A stretch of DNA of 18,958 nt from an uncultured Prevotella sp. (GCA_900768785.1 CAAGEG010000055.1:1-18958), one strand, 5' to 3'. Positions 1 through 7,546 are shown, numbered from the stretch's first letter. Notes: generated from the letters alone by a model not told the origin. Made by a program: numbers and translations.

Positions 1-80
1 AGGTCTCTTTTTGACACTTATACCGATTTTACACCTATTTCAGGTCTCTTTTTGACACTTAGGCCCTCTTTTTCGTTAAG
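1..80. repeat. Short direct repeats, CTCTTTTT core, window-edge truncated
   Basis: The 20-mer at 1-20 (AGGTCTCTTTTTGACACTTA) recurs at 42-61, and a degenerate third copy begins at 61 (AGGCCCTCTTTTTCG). CTCTTTTT cores start at 5, 46 and 66, spaced 41 and 20 bases. The segment 21-41 could be a diverged unit, giving a period of about 20-21. The array may extend left beyond the window. Confidence 0.7.
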
Positions 81-305
81 TGGATTGTAAGTTCTTTTTT
101 TCATAATGTGTATTTGTTAGTTATTTGTTTCAAGGCAACATAGATGATGCAAATATAACATGTAATGGCTCTTTTGCATTTGTTTAAATCTTACAATTAT
201 TTGTTATTTTCTTACAAATAGGGCATAAAAACGCCTTTTTTCGTGTTCTCGGTATATTTGATGCGACTATTAAACCTAAATCGGGCATCGGCTGAAATAT
301 TGTCC

Positions 306-326
306 GCAGGGATTACAAATCCCTGC
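306..326. repeat. Palindromic element, GCAGGGATT/AATCCCTGC
   Basis: GCAGGGATT (306-314) and AATCCCTGC (318-326) form a perfect 9-bp inverted repeat with a 3-base loop. The sequence through its left arm (296-314) matches 7494-7512 at 18 of 19 positions, so it is a dispersed element. No T-tract follows, so an intrinsic terminator is unlikely. Confidence 0.75.
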
Positions 327-450
327 TTACTTATACGAATTATTTATTGTTTCGGATTGATAAATATAGAGTGTTAACGTCTGTTATTATACTTGCGAAA
401 CAGAGCGCTTTATGTTAATAAATACAACTCACTGCTTTTCGGGTTGAAAA

Positions 451-516
451 GAGCCTTTTTACTACTCCTAAAGAGCCTTTTTACTACTCCTAAAGAGCCT
501 TTTTACGAGTCAAAAA
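451..516. repeat. 22-bp tandem array, three units
   Basis: Units start at 451, 473 and 495, exactly 22 bp apart. The first two are identical and begin GAGCCTTTTTACTACTCC. The third keeps only GAGCCTTTTTAC before diverging. The unit is not a multiple of three and no supported gene covers it. It shares the 22-bp period with arrays at 7383, 7779 and 15403 but not their sequence. Confidence 0.85.
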
Positions 517-533
517 ACGCTGTATTTATAATT

Positions 534-570
534 CAAAACAGCACTATTAAAAATAGCATTATTTGTTTTG
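534..570 (-). terminator. Hairpin after the minus-strand two-component operon
   Basis: CAAAACA (534-540) pairs with TGTTTTG (564-570), enclosing an inner CTATT (544-548)/AATAG (551-555) stem. It lies about 30 bases beyond the stop of the AbgT-like gene. It is AT-rich with no clear U-tract, so terminator function is only plausible. Confidence 0.35.
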
Positions 571-598
571 ATTTTTGCTAATACCAAACATAGGAATA

Positions 599-1207
599 TT
601 AGAGACAAAATATGAGCGAGCGATATAGCTGCAAGGCGAAGATATAGATGGGAATTAGCGGTATGATATATTTGAGTCCGTAACACAAATTTGTGTATAT
701 GTCGGTAATGGATGTTATGGTTCCTAATGTGAGACCAAAAGATATTGACATGACAGTCAAAGTAAAAGTAATGATAGGTACGAGTCCGCTGCTGAACGAA
801 CTTGGGAATAAACTGCCGCTAACACCAAGAAGAATGGCATGAGGAATGAAAGATAGCAGAATAATGATAATTGTGAAGACCGACAACACGACAAGTGAGA
901 TGGCGAGAGCATGTCGTTGTCGATAGGACAGATGTTGTCTGCGGCGGTCGGACAAGGCTTTTGCGAGTCCGCTATGGCTTATGCTGCCTGCCGCAATAGC
1001 TATTAGCAACATCCAAGAAAGTAGGGGAGTGAGCAGAATGTCGGAAAATGAGCCTATGAACCACCTTATTCCCTCGCTTGAAAGCAGAGAACGCATGTTG
1101 GCAGAAGGATATATCACGTTGATAATCCACGAAGCCAGCACCAGAATAGCCTGCATGGCAAGCAAGATAATGGCTATAAGGGGTAGTAAACGGCTGTTAT
1201 TCTTCAT
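599..1207 (-). CDS. Small AbgT-like multispanning membrane protein
   Basis: A hydrophobic protein of about 202 residues with roughly five predicted membrane segments. Its early part, with SLLSSEGIRWFIGSF followed by a small-residue-rich helix and SGLAKAL, resembles the opening segment of AbgT (p-aminobenzoyl-glutamate) transporters, where a similar LLS-EGL-W stretch precedes a membrane helix ending in SGL. True AbgT proteins are about 500 residues, so this is at most a partial relative and transport activity is not implied. I prefer the Met at 1207 (MKNNSRLLPL), which overlaps the response-regulator stop by 11 bases. An upstream in-frame Met at 1231 would overlap by 35. Last gene of the kinase-regulator operon, hence probably co-expressed and possibly a membrane partner. 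Family call tentative; membrane nature clear. Confidence 0.7.
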   Translation of the reverse strand: MKNNSRLLPLIAIILLAMQAILVLASWIINVIYPSANMRSLLSSEGIRWFIGSFSDILLTPLLSWMLLIAIAAGSISHSGLAKALSDRRRQHLSYRQRHALAISLVVLSVFTIIIILLSFIPHAILLGVSGSLFPSSFSSGLVPIITFTLTVMSISFGLTLGTITSITDIYTNLCYGLKYIIPLIPIYIFALQLYRSLIFCL

Positions 1208-1922
1208 CGGGAACAAGGTTGTCGGTATCAAGAATATGCAGTTCGATAGCTCGTGTCACAAGTCGGGTGGCATTAACTCCCATTCCTCCGTTGCCGTCGG
1301 GGAAAAGTTTGCGTACCAAGTCATTTTGTCTCTTCTCAAGACTCTTTACTCCGAAGGGCATACCTCGCAGACCTGTAATCTGGTCTTTGGTATATCCGAG
1401 AGCCAAATGGCGTAGAAAGCGTTCGTCGTATTCGTCTATTTCATAGTTGACAATAGCTTCCTGTTTCAATATACGGCTGTTGACACTCTCTTTAAAGCGT
1501 TTTACAATTTTCTCAAGTATGGGTTGGTTGAAGACAAGACGCCGTCCGCTCATCACACCTGCTATATCTGCGCGTGTCAACATCTCACCACTTTTGAGAA
1601 TAATGCCGTCACAGCCGGCATCAAGAGCATCTACCCAAAGCTTTTCGTTTATTATTTCTCCTGTAAAGATAAGCACTTTGAGTTGCGGATGCACATCTTT
1701 GGTGTGTCGGCATATATCTACTCCAACCATAGTTGAGCCTCCCAGACCAAGATCAAGCAGAACGAGGTCTGGCATTTCACCTTTTAACAGTCGCCAATAT
1801 TCTTCTTCGTTGTTGGCTGTGCCTATTATTTCGGCTTCAGGTATGTCGTTTTTGAATATTCCCTCCGTGCCTTTCAATTCAAGGGGTACGTCTTCTACTA
1901 TTATTACTTTAAACTTTTCCAT
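1197..1922 (-). CDS. Response regulator with C-terminal helix-turn-helix
   Basis: A 241-residue two-component response regulator. The receiver domain (about 4-125) has the acidic pair E10-D11, phospho-acceptor D57 in LVLLDLGLGG, the switch threonine T87 in IFTGE and conserved K110. Residues about 165-240 look like a diverged NarL/LuxR-type DNA-binding domain (LALGYTKDQITGL, then MPFGVKSLEKRQNDLVRKL and a closing ATRLVTRAIELHIL), so it is probably a transcription factor. It starts 8 bases after the sensor-kinase stop and overlaps the following membrane-protein gene, so the three genes form one translational unit. The adjacent kinase is the obvious phosphate donor. Target genes cannot be read from the sequence. 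Confidence 0.9.
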   Translation of the reverse strand: MEKFKVIIVEDVPLELKGTEGIFKNDIPEAEIIGTANNEEEYWRLLKGEMPDLVLLDLGLGGSTMVGVDICRHTKDVHPQLKVLIFTGEIINEKLWVDALDAGCDGIILKSGEMLTRADIAGVMSGRRLVFNQPILEKIVKRFKESVNSRILKQEAIVNYEIDEYDERFLRHLALGYTKDQITGLRGMPFGVKSLEKRQNDLVRKLFPDGNGGMGVNATRLVTRAIELHILDTDNLVPDEE

Positions 1923-1930
1923 ACTTAATA

Positions 1931-4900
1931 TTATGATATTGTTGTTGTCTGTGATGATGTTGCCGTCGAGGGTGCCTTTGGCAAGATGATGTTAATCATC
2001 GTTTTATCCTCGCCTGATAAGCATTCTGTCGTTATTCCGCAGCCGTGAAGGTTGGTCAGTTCGCTTATTTCCCTAACTATTTGACGGCAGATGAGGAACG
2101 GCAAGTTGTCTATTTCAGGGTCAAAGAGCGAAGCACAACGTTGTTGCGTAAGTGTTTTGTCGTGGCAAAGAGCATGAATGACTATGTATTTGCCGTCTTT
2201 TTCGGTTGCTGTCATTTCTTGTTGTCTCACTCCGCAACGATGTTTTATGATGTCAAAGAGGTAGTTGATGAGCGTAGAGTCGCCCATGACAGATGTCCGG
2301 GCGTTATCGGCGACAGCTATCTCCACTCTTCGACATTCAAAAGCGGCTATGTCAACCTGTCGTTGTACCTGTTCGCACAATATTCCGTATAGTTCTTTGT
2401 AATAAGCAACAAGCTCTTTAATGGCGGCAAAGTCATGCTTGTCGTTGTTGATAAGCTGTCTGATGCGTGACGGATAATACATCGTTTCGTGCTTAAGCGT
2501 GCTTAGACAGTTGTCAATAACATTATTGCTAATGTAAAGACGCTCGTCTTCGTATGAAATCTTTCTCAGTTCGTCGCGCTTGGTGTCTATTTCGGTTTGA
2601 AGAAGTGCCTTTTTGCCTGTTGATAGTTCTAATGCCGCTTTCGCTTGTTCTATGACAGACGTTATTTGTGCCGGATATCCGGTTGTGTCAATGGCGTTTA
2701 TACGTTTCAGCTTCTCGTCGTCTGTGATGTCGGAGAGCAACAACGTGTTTATGTTTTCAACACTTTCGAGGCACAAACTGAAGAATACCACTTTCTTATA
2801 ATATAAGAAATACCACGAACAAATGATTATACAGAGCAGAACAAGCAGGATGACGATGGCTATAGTCTTGTTTGTGCTTGACTGTTGCATGGTTGCGCAA
2901 TATTCAGAGAGCTTTCTGTCGGCTGATTTCTCTTTGAAAAGCCGGGTGTAAACCATGTTGTTGTATCTGTATAACTCCCAGTCGTGAAGGGCGAGAGCAG
3001 CTACAGCTCCTTCGTTACGAATGTCAAGAATGATGTCATAGTCGGTCTTTACACCCTCGTGAAACCATATTATCTCTGCCGGAACACCAAGACGGTTGTC
3101 GTTTTTAACCATTATTCTCGTGCTTTTTGGATAGAGATTAAGGTAGTGACGATTAAGATAAAGACGTGCAGAGTCGGTAAATGCAATCGTCTTGTTGTAG
3201 GTTGCGTTTATATTACTATAATAAGCAGAGTCTGCATAACGCTCTGCTGTTTTCAGTTCTGCCGAATATGTTGTTGCCAAACTGTCGTTTACGGTCTTGC
3301 CATAACTGTTTTTGTTATTAGCAAAAATGTTGTTGCACATTCCCGCAAGGCACAACACAACAGCCAACAAGCGTGTCAAGCCATAAGGAAGACGGAAGAA
3401 GAATCGGCTGCCTTTGCCTTTCTCGCTCTCTACAAACAATCCGCAGACATCGAAAATGCGACTTGTCTTGTGATATTTATTCATTATACCGCGACAGTTC
3501 ATAAGTCCGAAACCATGCCCGTTGCTTATTTTGCGCTCGAAAATATCTGCCTGTTCGTCTTTTGTCAGACCTTTGCCGTTGTCTTCAACAGATATTTCGA
3601 CACAGTCGTTAAGGGCTTTGGCATATACGTGTACCTCTCCGCCCTCATCGGTAAACTTACGTGCGTTGTCGGCAAGTGTATTCAGCATGAAGAGTGTGAG
3701 TATTTTGTCGGCTTTAACCATAAGGTTCGACTTGTCAACTATGAGCTTGACGCCTTTCATCTTGAATGCTCTCTCGGCGCGGGCAACCACTTCAAGCACA
3801 TCATCTATGCAGAAGCTCTCTATGTGGAGTCGCAGCTGTCCTTGCTGTAACTGTATCCAATGGGTTAAGACTTTGTTGAAATCGCCTATCTTGTCGGTTA
3901 GTTCGGCTATATAATTAAGACGTTCCGACTGCCTCTCTTCCGTTTCGTTGTCATGAGAGAGGCGTGTTGCCTCGTTGACAATACGGTCTATGTAAGGCAA
4001 AACGTTGTTAACAAGAAACACTTTTGCTCTGTTGTCGAGGTTGCTTCTCTTGCTGTTGTCTATATGTAAACGAGCCATTGACAGCTGCTCGTCAAGGTCT
4101 TCGCTTGTCTCTTCCATGTTGTCAGCCTCTTGTTTGTTGCGTGCTTTCCACTCTTCGAGAGGTTTTAAAAGAGAGGCGATGTCATATTTTCGGCTCTTTC
4201 TTAATGCTATATGTCTGAACACGGGGAGCAACAAAGCAAGCACAACGATAAGGATGAGGATAGAAAAAATGAGGATGTTAAGTTGTGTTGACGTGCGTTC
4301 AAGCTGTTCGGCACGTGCTTCTAACTGCCGGTCTTGTCTTGTTTTGTCTTGCAAATCAAGATATATGTTGCGGTTAATGTCGCTATTGTTCTTGTCGTCT
4401 ATGGCAGCATAGACAAGGCTTAGGCGTTCTCTTATGCTGGCAACAAGGTCGGGAGCCTGACTGATAACCTTATTGTCTTCAAGCGAATGTTCAAGACAGA
4501 TGAGTGCGGAAGCGTAATCGCCAAGTTCCCAATAGCAGTAGGAGAGTGTGCGATAGGCTCCGGCAATCTGGTAAACATCGCCATATTGTTTGAAAAGTTC
4601 AAGAGAGCGTTGAGCAAGATTGCCCGAAAGGAGTTCCAGCGGCATGTTATCGGAGTTGATATAGTTCATTTCGGACATGTTATCACGTGTCAACTTGTCT
4701 CGTTCAGAGCTGACAAGGAGATGCTCGCTAATGGATTGAAGAGAGTTTGCTTCCCAATATATAAGTCCGCATTTGCGAGATATGGCATAACACTTGAAAA
4801 GATGTTCAAACTCTTTTTGAGCTATCTCGTCTTTATATTTGGCGTTAATGATGCCTCCGCTACCCACTTGATACAAGTAGTTAAGATATTGTGCGGTGTC

Positions 4901-5497
4901 TTTTTGTATTTCGCCATACGGATCTATCATCTTCAAAGCCTCTACCGACTGACGGTTGAGACCCACATAATAATAATAGGTGGACGCAACTATGGCAAGT
5001 TCAGACCGTGCATAAATAAGACGGCGTTGCTCTCTTGCCGAAAGACCGGCTCTCTCTTCATCAATTCGCTTCAGACGTTGTAATGCTTTCTCGTTGTAAT
5101 CATAGAAGTTTTTGTTCCTTGATTCTCGTTGGCATAGACGCATGTGCTGGATGTCGGCTATAAGTAGCTCTATTTGATTGTCAGTAGTGGCATATACGCT
5201 GTCAAGAAAGGCATAGGCACGTTTGTAATCCATTAATGCGATATGTGCAAATGCTTTATTGTTGTAGGCTTCCGCCTTGCCTGTTGAATAGCGGGAGGAT
5301 AGTGACAATGCCTTTCCGGCATATATTAGCGTTGAATCAAGGTTTCTGTAGTGGAAAGCATATGATTTTTGGTTCAGCAAGTCAACGTCTTCTTGGTTCG
5401 AACTGTTTGAACATGCTGATAAAAAGAAAAGGCCCAATATGCCTAATAACCATATTGGACCTTTAGATGTGAATATTTTAAGCGCGTGCTTTGGCAA
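1931..5497 (-). CDS. Giant lipoprotein-anchored TPR sensor histidine kinase (DUF5112/DUF5113-like)
   Basis: 1188 residues. A lipoprotein signal ends in LSAC (Cys29). Residues about 40-395 are helical and TPR-like, probably periplasmic. A membrane helix (406-427) leads to a cytoplasmic half with a helical dimerisation-like region lacking an obvious H-box and a good HATPase domain: N-box around N611, G1 DNGKG 639-643, G2 GHGFGL 660-665. A second hydrophobic segment (707-726), a 150-residue extracytoplasmic part and a third helix (878-899) follow. The C-terminal half has an H-box-like LKHETMYYPSRI (H1003), then a degenerate ATPase-like region without glycine boxes. The frame opens right after a stop, and TTG at 5497 is the only start upstream of the signal peptide, overlapping kdgA by 20 bases. 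The domain names are recalled and tentative; sensor kinase is firm. The input signal is unknown. Confidence 0.85.
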   Translation of the reverse strand: MPKHALKIFTSKGPIWLLGILGLFFLSACSNSSNQEDVDLLNQKSYAFHYRNLDSTLIYAGKALSLSSRYSTGKAEAYNNKAFAHIALMDYKRAYAFLDSVYATTDNQIELLIADIQHMRLCQRESRNKNFYDYNEKALQRLKRIDEERAGLSAREQRRLIYARSELAIVASTYYYYVGLNRQSVEALKMIDPYGEIQKDTAQYLNYLYQVGSGGIINAKYKDEIAQKEFEHLFKCYAISRKCGLIYWEANSLQSISEHLLVSSERDKLTRDNMSEMNYINSDNMPLELLSGNLAQRSLELFKQYGDVYQIAGAYRTLSYCYWELGDYASALICLEHSLEDNKVISQAPDLVASIRERLSLVYAAIDDKNNSDINRNIYLDLQDKTRQDRQLEARAEQLERTSTQLNILIFSILILIVVLALLLPVFRHIALRKSRKYDIASLLKPLEEWKARNKQEADNMEETSEDLDEQLSMARLHIDNSKRSNLDNRAKVFLVNNVLPYIDRIVNEATRLSHDNETEERQSERLNYIAELTDKIGDFNKVLTHWIQLQQGQLRLHIESFCIDDVLEVVARAERAFKMKGVKLIVDKSNLMVKADKILTLFMLNTLADNARKFTDEGGEVHVYAKALNDCVEISVEDNGKGLTKDEQADIFERKISNGHGFGLMNCRGIMNKYHKTSRIFDVCGLFVESEKGKGSRFFFRLPYGLTRLLAVVLCLAGMCNNIFANNKNSYGKTVNDSLATTYSAELKTAERYADSAYYSNINATYNKTIAFTDSARLYLNRHYLNLYPKSTRIMVKNDNRLGVPAEIIWFHEGVKTDYDIILDIRNEGAVAALALHDWELYRYNNMVYTRLFKEKSADRKLSEYCATMQQSSTNKTIAIVILLVLLCIIICSWYFLYYKKVVFFSLCLESVENINTLLLSDITDDEKLKRINAIDTTGYPAQITSVIEQAKAALELSTGKKALLQTEIDTKRDELRKISYEDERLYISNNVIDNCLSTLKHETMYYPSRIRQLINNDKHDFAAIKELVAYYKELYGILCEQVQRQVDIAAFECRRVEIAVADNARTSVMGDSTLINYLFDIIKHRCGVRQQEMTATEKDGKYIVIHALCHDKTLTQQRCASLFDPEIDNLPFLICRQIVREISELTNLHGCGITTECLSGEDKTMINIILPKAPSTATSSQTTTIS
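5421..5461 (-). terminator. Intrinsic terminator of kdgK-kdgA, inside the kinase signal-peptide coding region
   Basis: On the minus strand GGTCCAATATG pairs with CATATTGGGCC (11 pairs including one G-U, 9-base loop) and is followed directly by TTTTCTTTTT. It lies 17 bases after the kdgA stop, the expected place for the kdg operon terminator. It also encodes roughly residues 13-26 of the sensor kinase, so kinase mRNA starting upstream must read through it. Confidence 0.8.
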
Positions 5498-6146
5498 TGT
5501 AACCTAACGCTTCTTTACATTTGTCTGTCACAGCCTGCCAGTTGCCTGCTGCAACTACGTCTTTCGGGAACAGTTTAGAACCCATACCTACACAGAATAC
5601 ACCGGCGCTGATCCATGATTTGAGGTTCTCTTCGTCAGGTGAAACACCACCTGTAACCATCAATTTAGACCATGGCATAGGTGCGAGTAAGCCTTTTACG
5701 AGTTTCGGACCAAGTACATCGCCCGGGAAAACCTTGCAAAGGTCGCATCCAAGTTCCTGTGCAAAACCTACCTCAGACACACTTCCGCATCCCGGAGTGT
5801 AAGGAATGAGTCGGCGGTTGCATATCTTAGCAATTTCCGGATTGAACAACGGACCAACAATAAAGTTTGCTCCGAGCTGTATGTATAGGGCTGCTGTTGC
5901 GGGATCTACAATAGAACCAACACCAAGAGCGAGCTCCGGGCACTCTTTTGCTGCGAATTTCACTACTTCGCCAAACACTTCGTGAGCGAAATCTCCGCGA
6001 TTTGTAAACTCAAAAGCGCGAACACCGCCGTCGTAACATGCCTTTACAACGTTTTTCGCAACTTCTACATCTTTGCTGTAAAATACGGGTACCATACCGG
6101 TAGAGCCTATTTTCTCAAGTACAGCAACTTTATCAAACTTTGCCAT
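5478..6146 (-). CDS. kdgA: KDPG / 4-hydroxy-2-oxoglutarate aldolase
   Basis: A 222-residue class I aldolase of the Eda family, the normal full length. It cleaves 2-keto-3-deoxy-6-phosphogluconate to pyruvate and glyceraldehyde-3-phosphate in the cytoplasm. Visible active-site signatures are E46 and R50 in AFEFTNRG, the Schiff-base lysine K138 in LCKVFPGD, and TGGV (165-168) plus the VGMGS phosphate region near 186-190. The usual PGVxTPSE loop reads PGCGSVSE (118-125), a mild variation. It begins 29 bases after the kdgK stop, so the two are very probably one transcript driven by the kdgK promoter. Its last 20 bases overlap the start of the sensor-kinase frame. The symbol eda would be equally valid. 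Confidence 0.95.
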   Translation of the reverse strand: MAKFDKVAVLEKIGSTGMVPVFYSKDVEVAKNVVKACYDGGVRAFEFTNRGDFAHEVFGEVVKFAAKECPELALGVGSIVDPATAALYIQLGANFIVGPLFNPEIAKICNRRLIPYTPGCGSVSEVGFAQELGCDLCKVFPGDVLGPKLVKGLLAPMPWSKLMVTGGVSPDEENLKSWISAGVFCVGMGSKLFPKDVVAAGNWQAVTDKCKEALGYIAKARA

Positions 6147-6175
6147 ATATGTATTTTTATTTCTTTTTTAGCTGT

Positions 6176-7201
6176 TTATCTTTGTACACGACCTGATGCG
6201 TCACCACCGGCAAGGTTCTCAACCTCTTCTGTTGACATAAGGTTGAAGTCGCCGGGAATAGTATGCTTCAACGCAGAAGCTGCTACTGCAAACTCAAGAG
6301 CCTTACCTTGATCGTCGGGATAAGTAAGGAGACCGTGAATAAGACCACCTGCGAAAGAGTCTCCACCACCTACACGGTCGATAATCGGCATGATATCATA
6401 GCGCTTGCTCTGATAAAATTCTTTTCCGTTATAGATTAACGCTTTCCAACCATTGTGTGTAGCTGAGAAAGATTCGCGGAGGGTAGATATAACATACTTA
6501 AATCCGAACTCTTTCATCATGCCTTTGAAAATGCCATAATAACCTTCTGCATCTGTCTTTCCGCCTTCTACGTCTGCATCGGGCTTGAAACCGAGACACA
6601 ATTGTGCATCTTCCTCGTTTCCGATACATACGTCAACATATTTCATAAGCGGTTTCATGATGCTTTGTGCCTTCTCTGATGTCCATAACTTCTTACGGAA
6701 GTTGAGGTCAACACTTACTGTAACACCGTGACGCTTTGCTGCTTCACAAGCAAGACGTGTAAGCTCAGCTGCTTTGTCGCTGATTGCAGGTGTTATTCCG
6801 CTCCAATGGAACCACTGAGCACCTTCCATAATCTTGTCAAAATCAAAGTCTGAAGGATCTGCTTCTGCTATTGAGCTGTTGGCACGGTCGTAAACAACTT
6901 TTGAAGGACGCATGCTGGCACCTGTTTCAAGGAAGTATATACCTACACGATTACCTCCGCGAGCTATGTAATCTGTATGTACACCAAAGCGACGAAGAGA
7001 GTTAACGGCGCATTGTCCTATTTCGTGCTTCGGCAACTTGGTTACAAAGTATGCCTCATGTCCATAGTTAGCTGCACTAACTGCCACGTTGGCTTCACCA
7101 CCACCGTAAACTACATCAAAATAATCACTTTGGATAAATCTCTTCTGACCGGGAGAAGAAAGGCGAAGCATGATTTCGCCTAATGTTACTACTTTAGCCA
7201 T
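6176..7201 (-). CDS. kdgK: 2-keto-3-deoxygluconate kinase, PfkB family
   Basis: A 341-residue sugar kinase of the PfkB/ribokinase family that phosphorylates KDG to KDPG with ATP. The N-terminal substrate signature YGGGEANVA is at 32-40, and the C-terminal signature DRVGGGDSFAGG at 275-286 holds the anion hole (GGG) and catalytic base D281. The start MAKVVTLGEIMLRLS is typical of the family. KDG as substrate is inferred from overall similarity and from the adjacent KDPG aldolase and nearby altronate dehydratase, which together make a continuous pathway. A strong promoter match lies 54 bases upstream at 7255-7286. A general fructokinase is less likely in this context. Confidence 0.93.
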   Translation of the reverse strand: MAKVVTLGEIMLRLSSPGQKRFIQSDYFDVVYGGGEANVAVSAANYGHEAYFVTKLPKHEIGQCAVNSLRRFGVHTDYIARGGNRVGIYFLETGASMRPSKVVYDRANSSIAEADPSDFDFDKIMEGAQWFHWSGITPAISDKAAELTRLACEAAKRHGVTVSVDLNFRKKLWTSEKAQSIMKPLMKYVDVCIGNEEDAQLCLGFKPDADVEGGKTDAEGYYGIFKGMMKEFGFKYVISTLRESFSATHNGWKALIYNGKEFYQSKRYDIMPIIDRVGGGDSFAGGLIHGLLTYPDDQGKALEFAVAASALKHTIPGDFNLMSTEEVENLAGGDASGRVQR

Positions 7202-7254
7202 TTCTTAAATCTTTTTTGAATGTTATTATAGATTAATTTGTTTATTTCCGTTTA

Positions 7255-7286
7255 CAAAGTTAATATTTTAATTGATATCACACAAA
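7255..7286 (-). promoter_or_regulatory. kdgK-kdgA promoter, Bacteroidetes type
   Basis: On the minus strand TTTG (7283-7286) is followed by exactly 20 bases and then TAACTTTG (7255-7262), matching the -33/-7 consensus of the Bacteroidetes housekeeping sigma factor. The implied start leaves a leader of about 45-50 bases before kdgK. A TGATATCA palindrome lies between the boxes (7273-7280) and is a possible regulator contact, though unproven. Confidence 0.75.
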
Positions 7287-7382
7287 TAAATACTGCAAAA
7301 AAATAACTGAAATCTTAGATAGGGTCTTCTTGCTATGGCTGATAGAGGCAGATACCGATGAAACTATATACTCAAAGCTCGC

Positions 7383-7496
7383 TAACATCAAACTTTACGA
7401 CAGCTAAGTATGATACTTACGACCCGTAAGTATGCTGTTTAGCCATCGTAAGTATGGTGTTTGTGATGCCTAAGTATGGTGCTTGTGATGCCTAAT
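7383..7496. repeat. 22-bp tandem array, TAAGTATG family
   Basis: TAACATC (7383), TAAGTAT (7405, 7427, 7449, 7471) and TAAT (7493) start exactly 22 bp apart. Second halves vary (GTTTAGCCATCG, GTTTGTGATGCC, GCTTGTGATGCC). The second unit contains the palindrome TAAGTATGATACTTA. The unit at 7426-7447 aligns with the array at 15403 (17 of 22 identical, all five differences transitions). The last unit runs into the palindrome-associated sequence at 7498. Confidence 0.88.
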
Positions 7497-7546
7497 CTTG
7501 TCCGCAGGGATTTGACTTTGTCTTCCTCCTCCTTAGAAGGCATAGC

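Larger units (their letters stand above)
1..598. other. Gene-free repeat-rich spacer
   Basis: No convincing gene lies here. The only small open frame (about 393-581) runs through a tandem repeat and has repetitive, low-complexity composition. The spacer holds a 20/41-bp spaced CTCTTTTT repeat at the left edge, a perfect GGATT/AATCC palindrome at 306-326, a three-copy 22-bp array at 451-516 and a hairpin at 534-570 after the minus-strand operon. A minus-strand TATATTTG (150-157) resembles a Bacteroidetes -7 box and could serve a gene left of the window, but no matching -33 box is visible. The rest is AT-rich and unrecognised. Confidence 0.7.

Noticed and set aside
220..240. GGGC-AAAAA-CGCC followed by T6 as a terminator
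   Set aside because: The stem is only about three base pairs, too weak to support the call.
393..581. Open frame of 62 codons on the plus strand
   Set aside because: It runs through the 22-bp array, whose repeat is not a multiple of three; composition is phenylalanine/leucine-rich from T-runs, and no promoter or homology is apparent.
981..1415. Plus-strand open frame opposite the membrane protein and regulator
   Set aside because: It overlaps two well-supported minus-strand genes and shows no protein-like domain.
2984..3850. Long plus-strand open frame of 288 codons opposite the sensor kinase
   Set aside because: It is antisense to the strongly supported kinase domain coding region, with cysteine- and valine-rich translation typical of a shadow frame.
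5497..5497. An ATG start for the sensor kinase
   Set aside because: No in-frame ATG exists upstream of the lipobox; the next in-frame Met is residue 89, which would delete the whole signal peptide.
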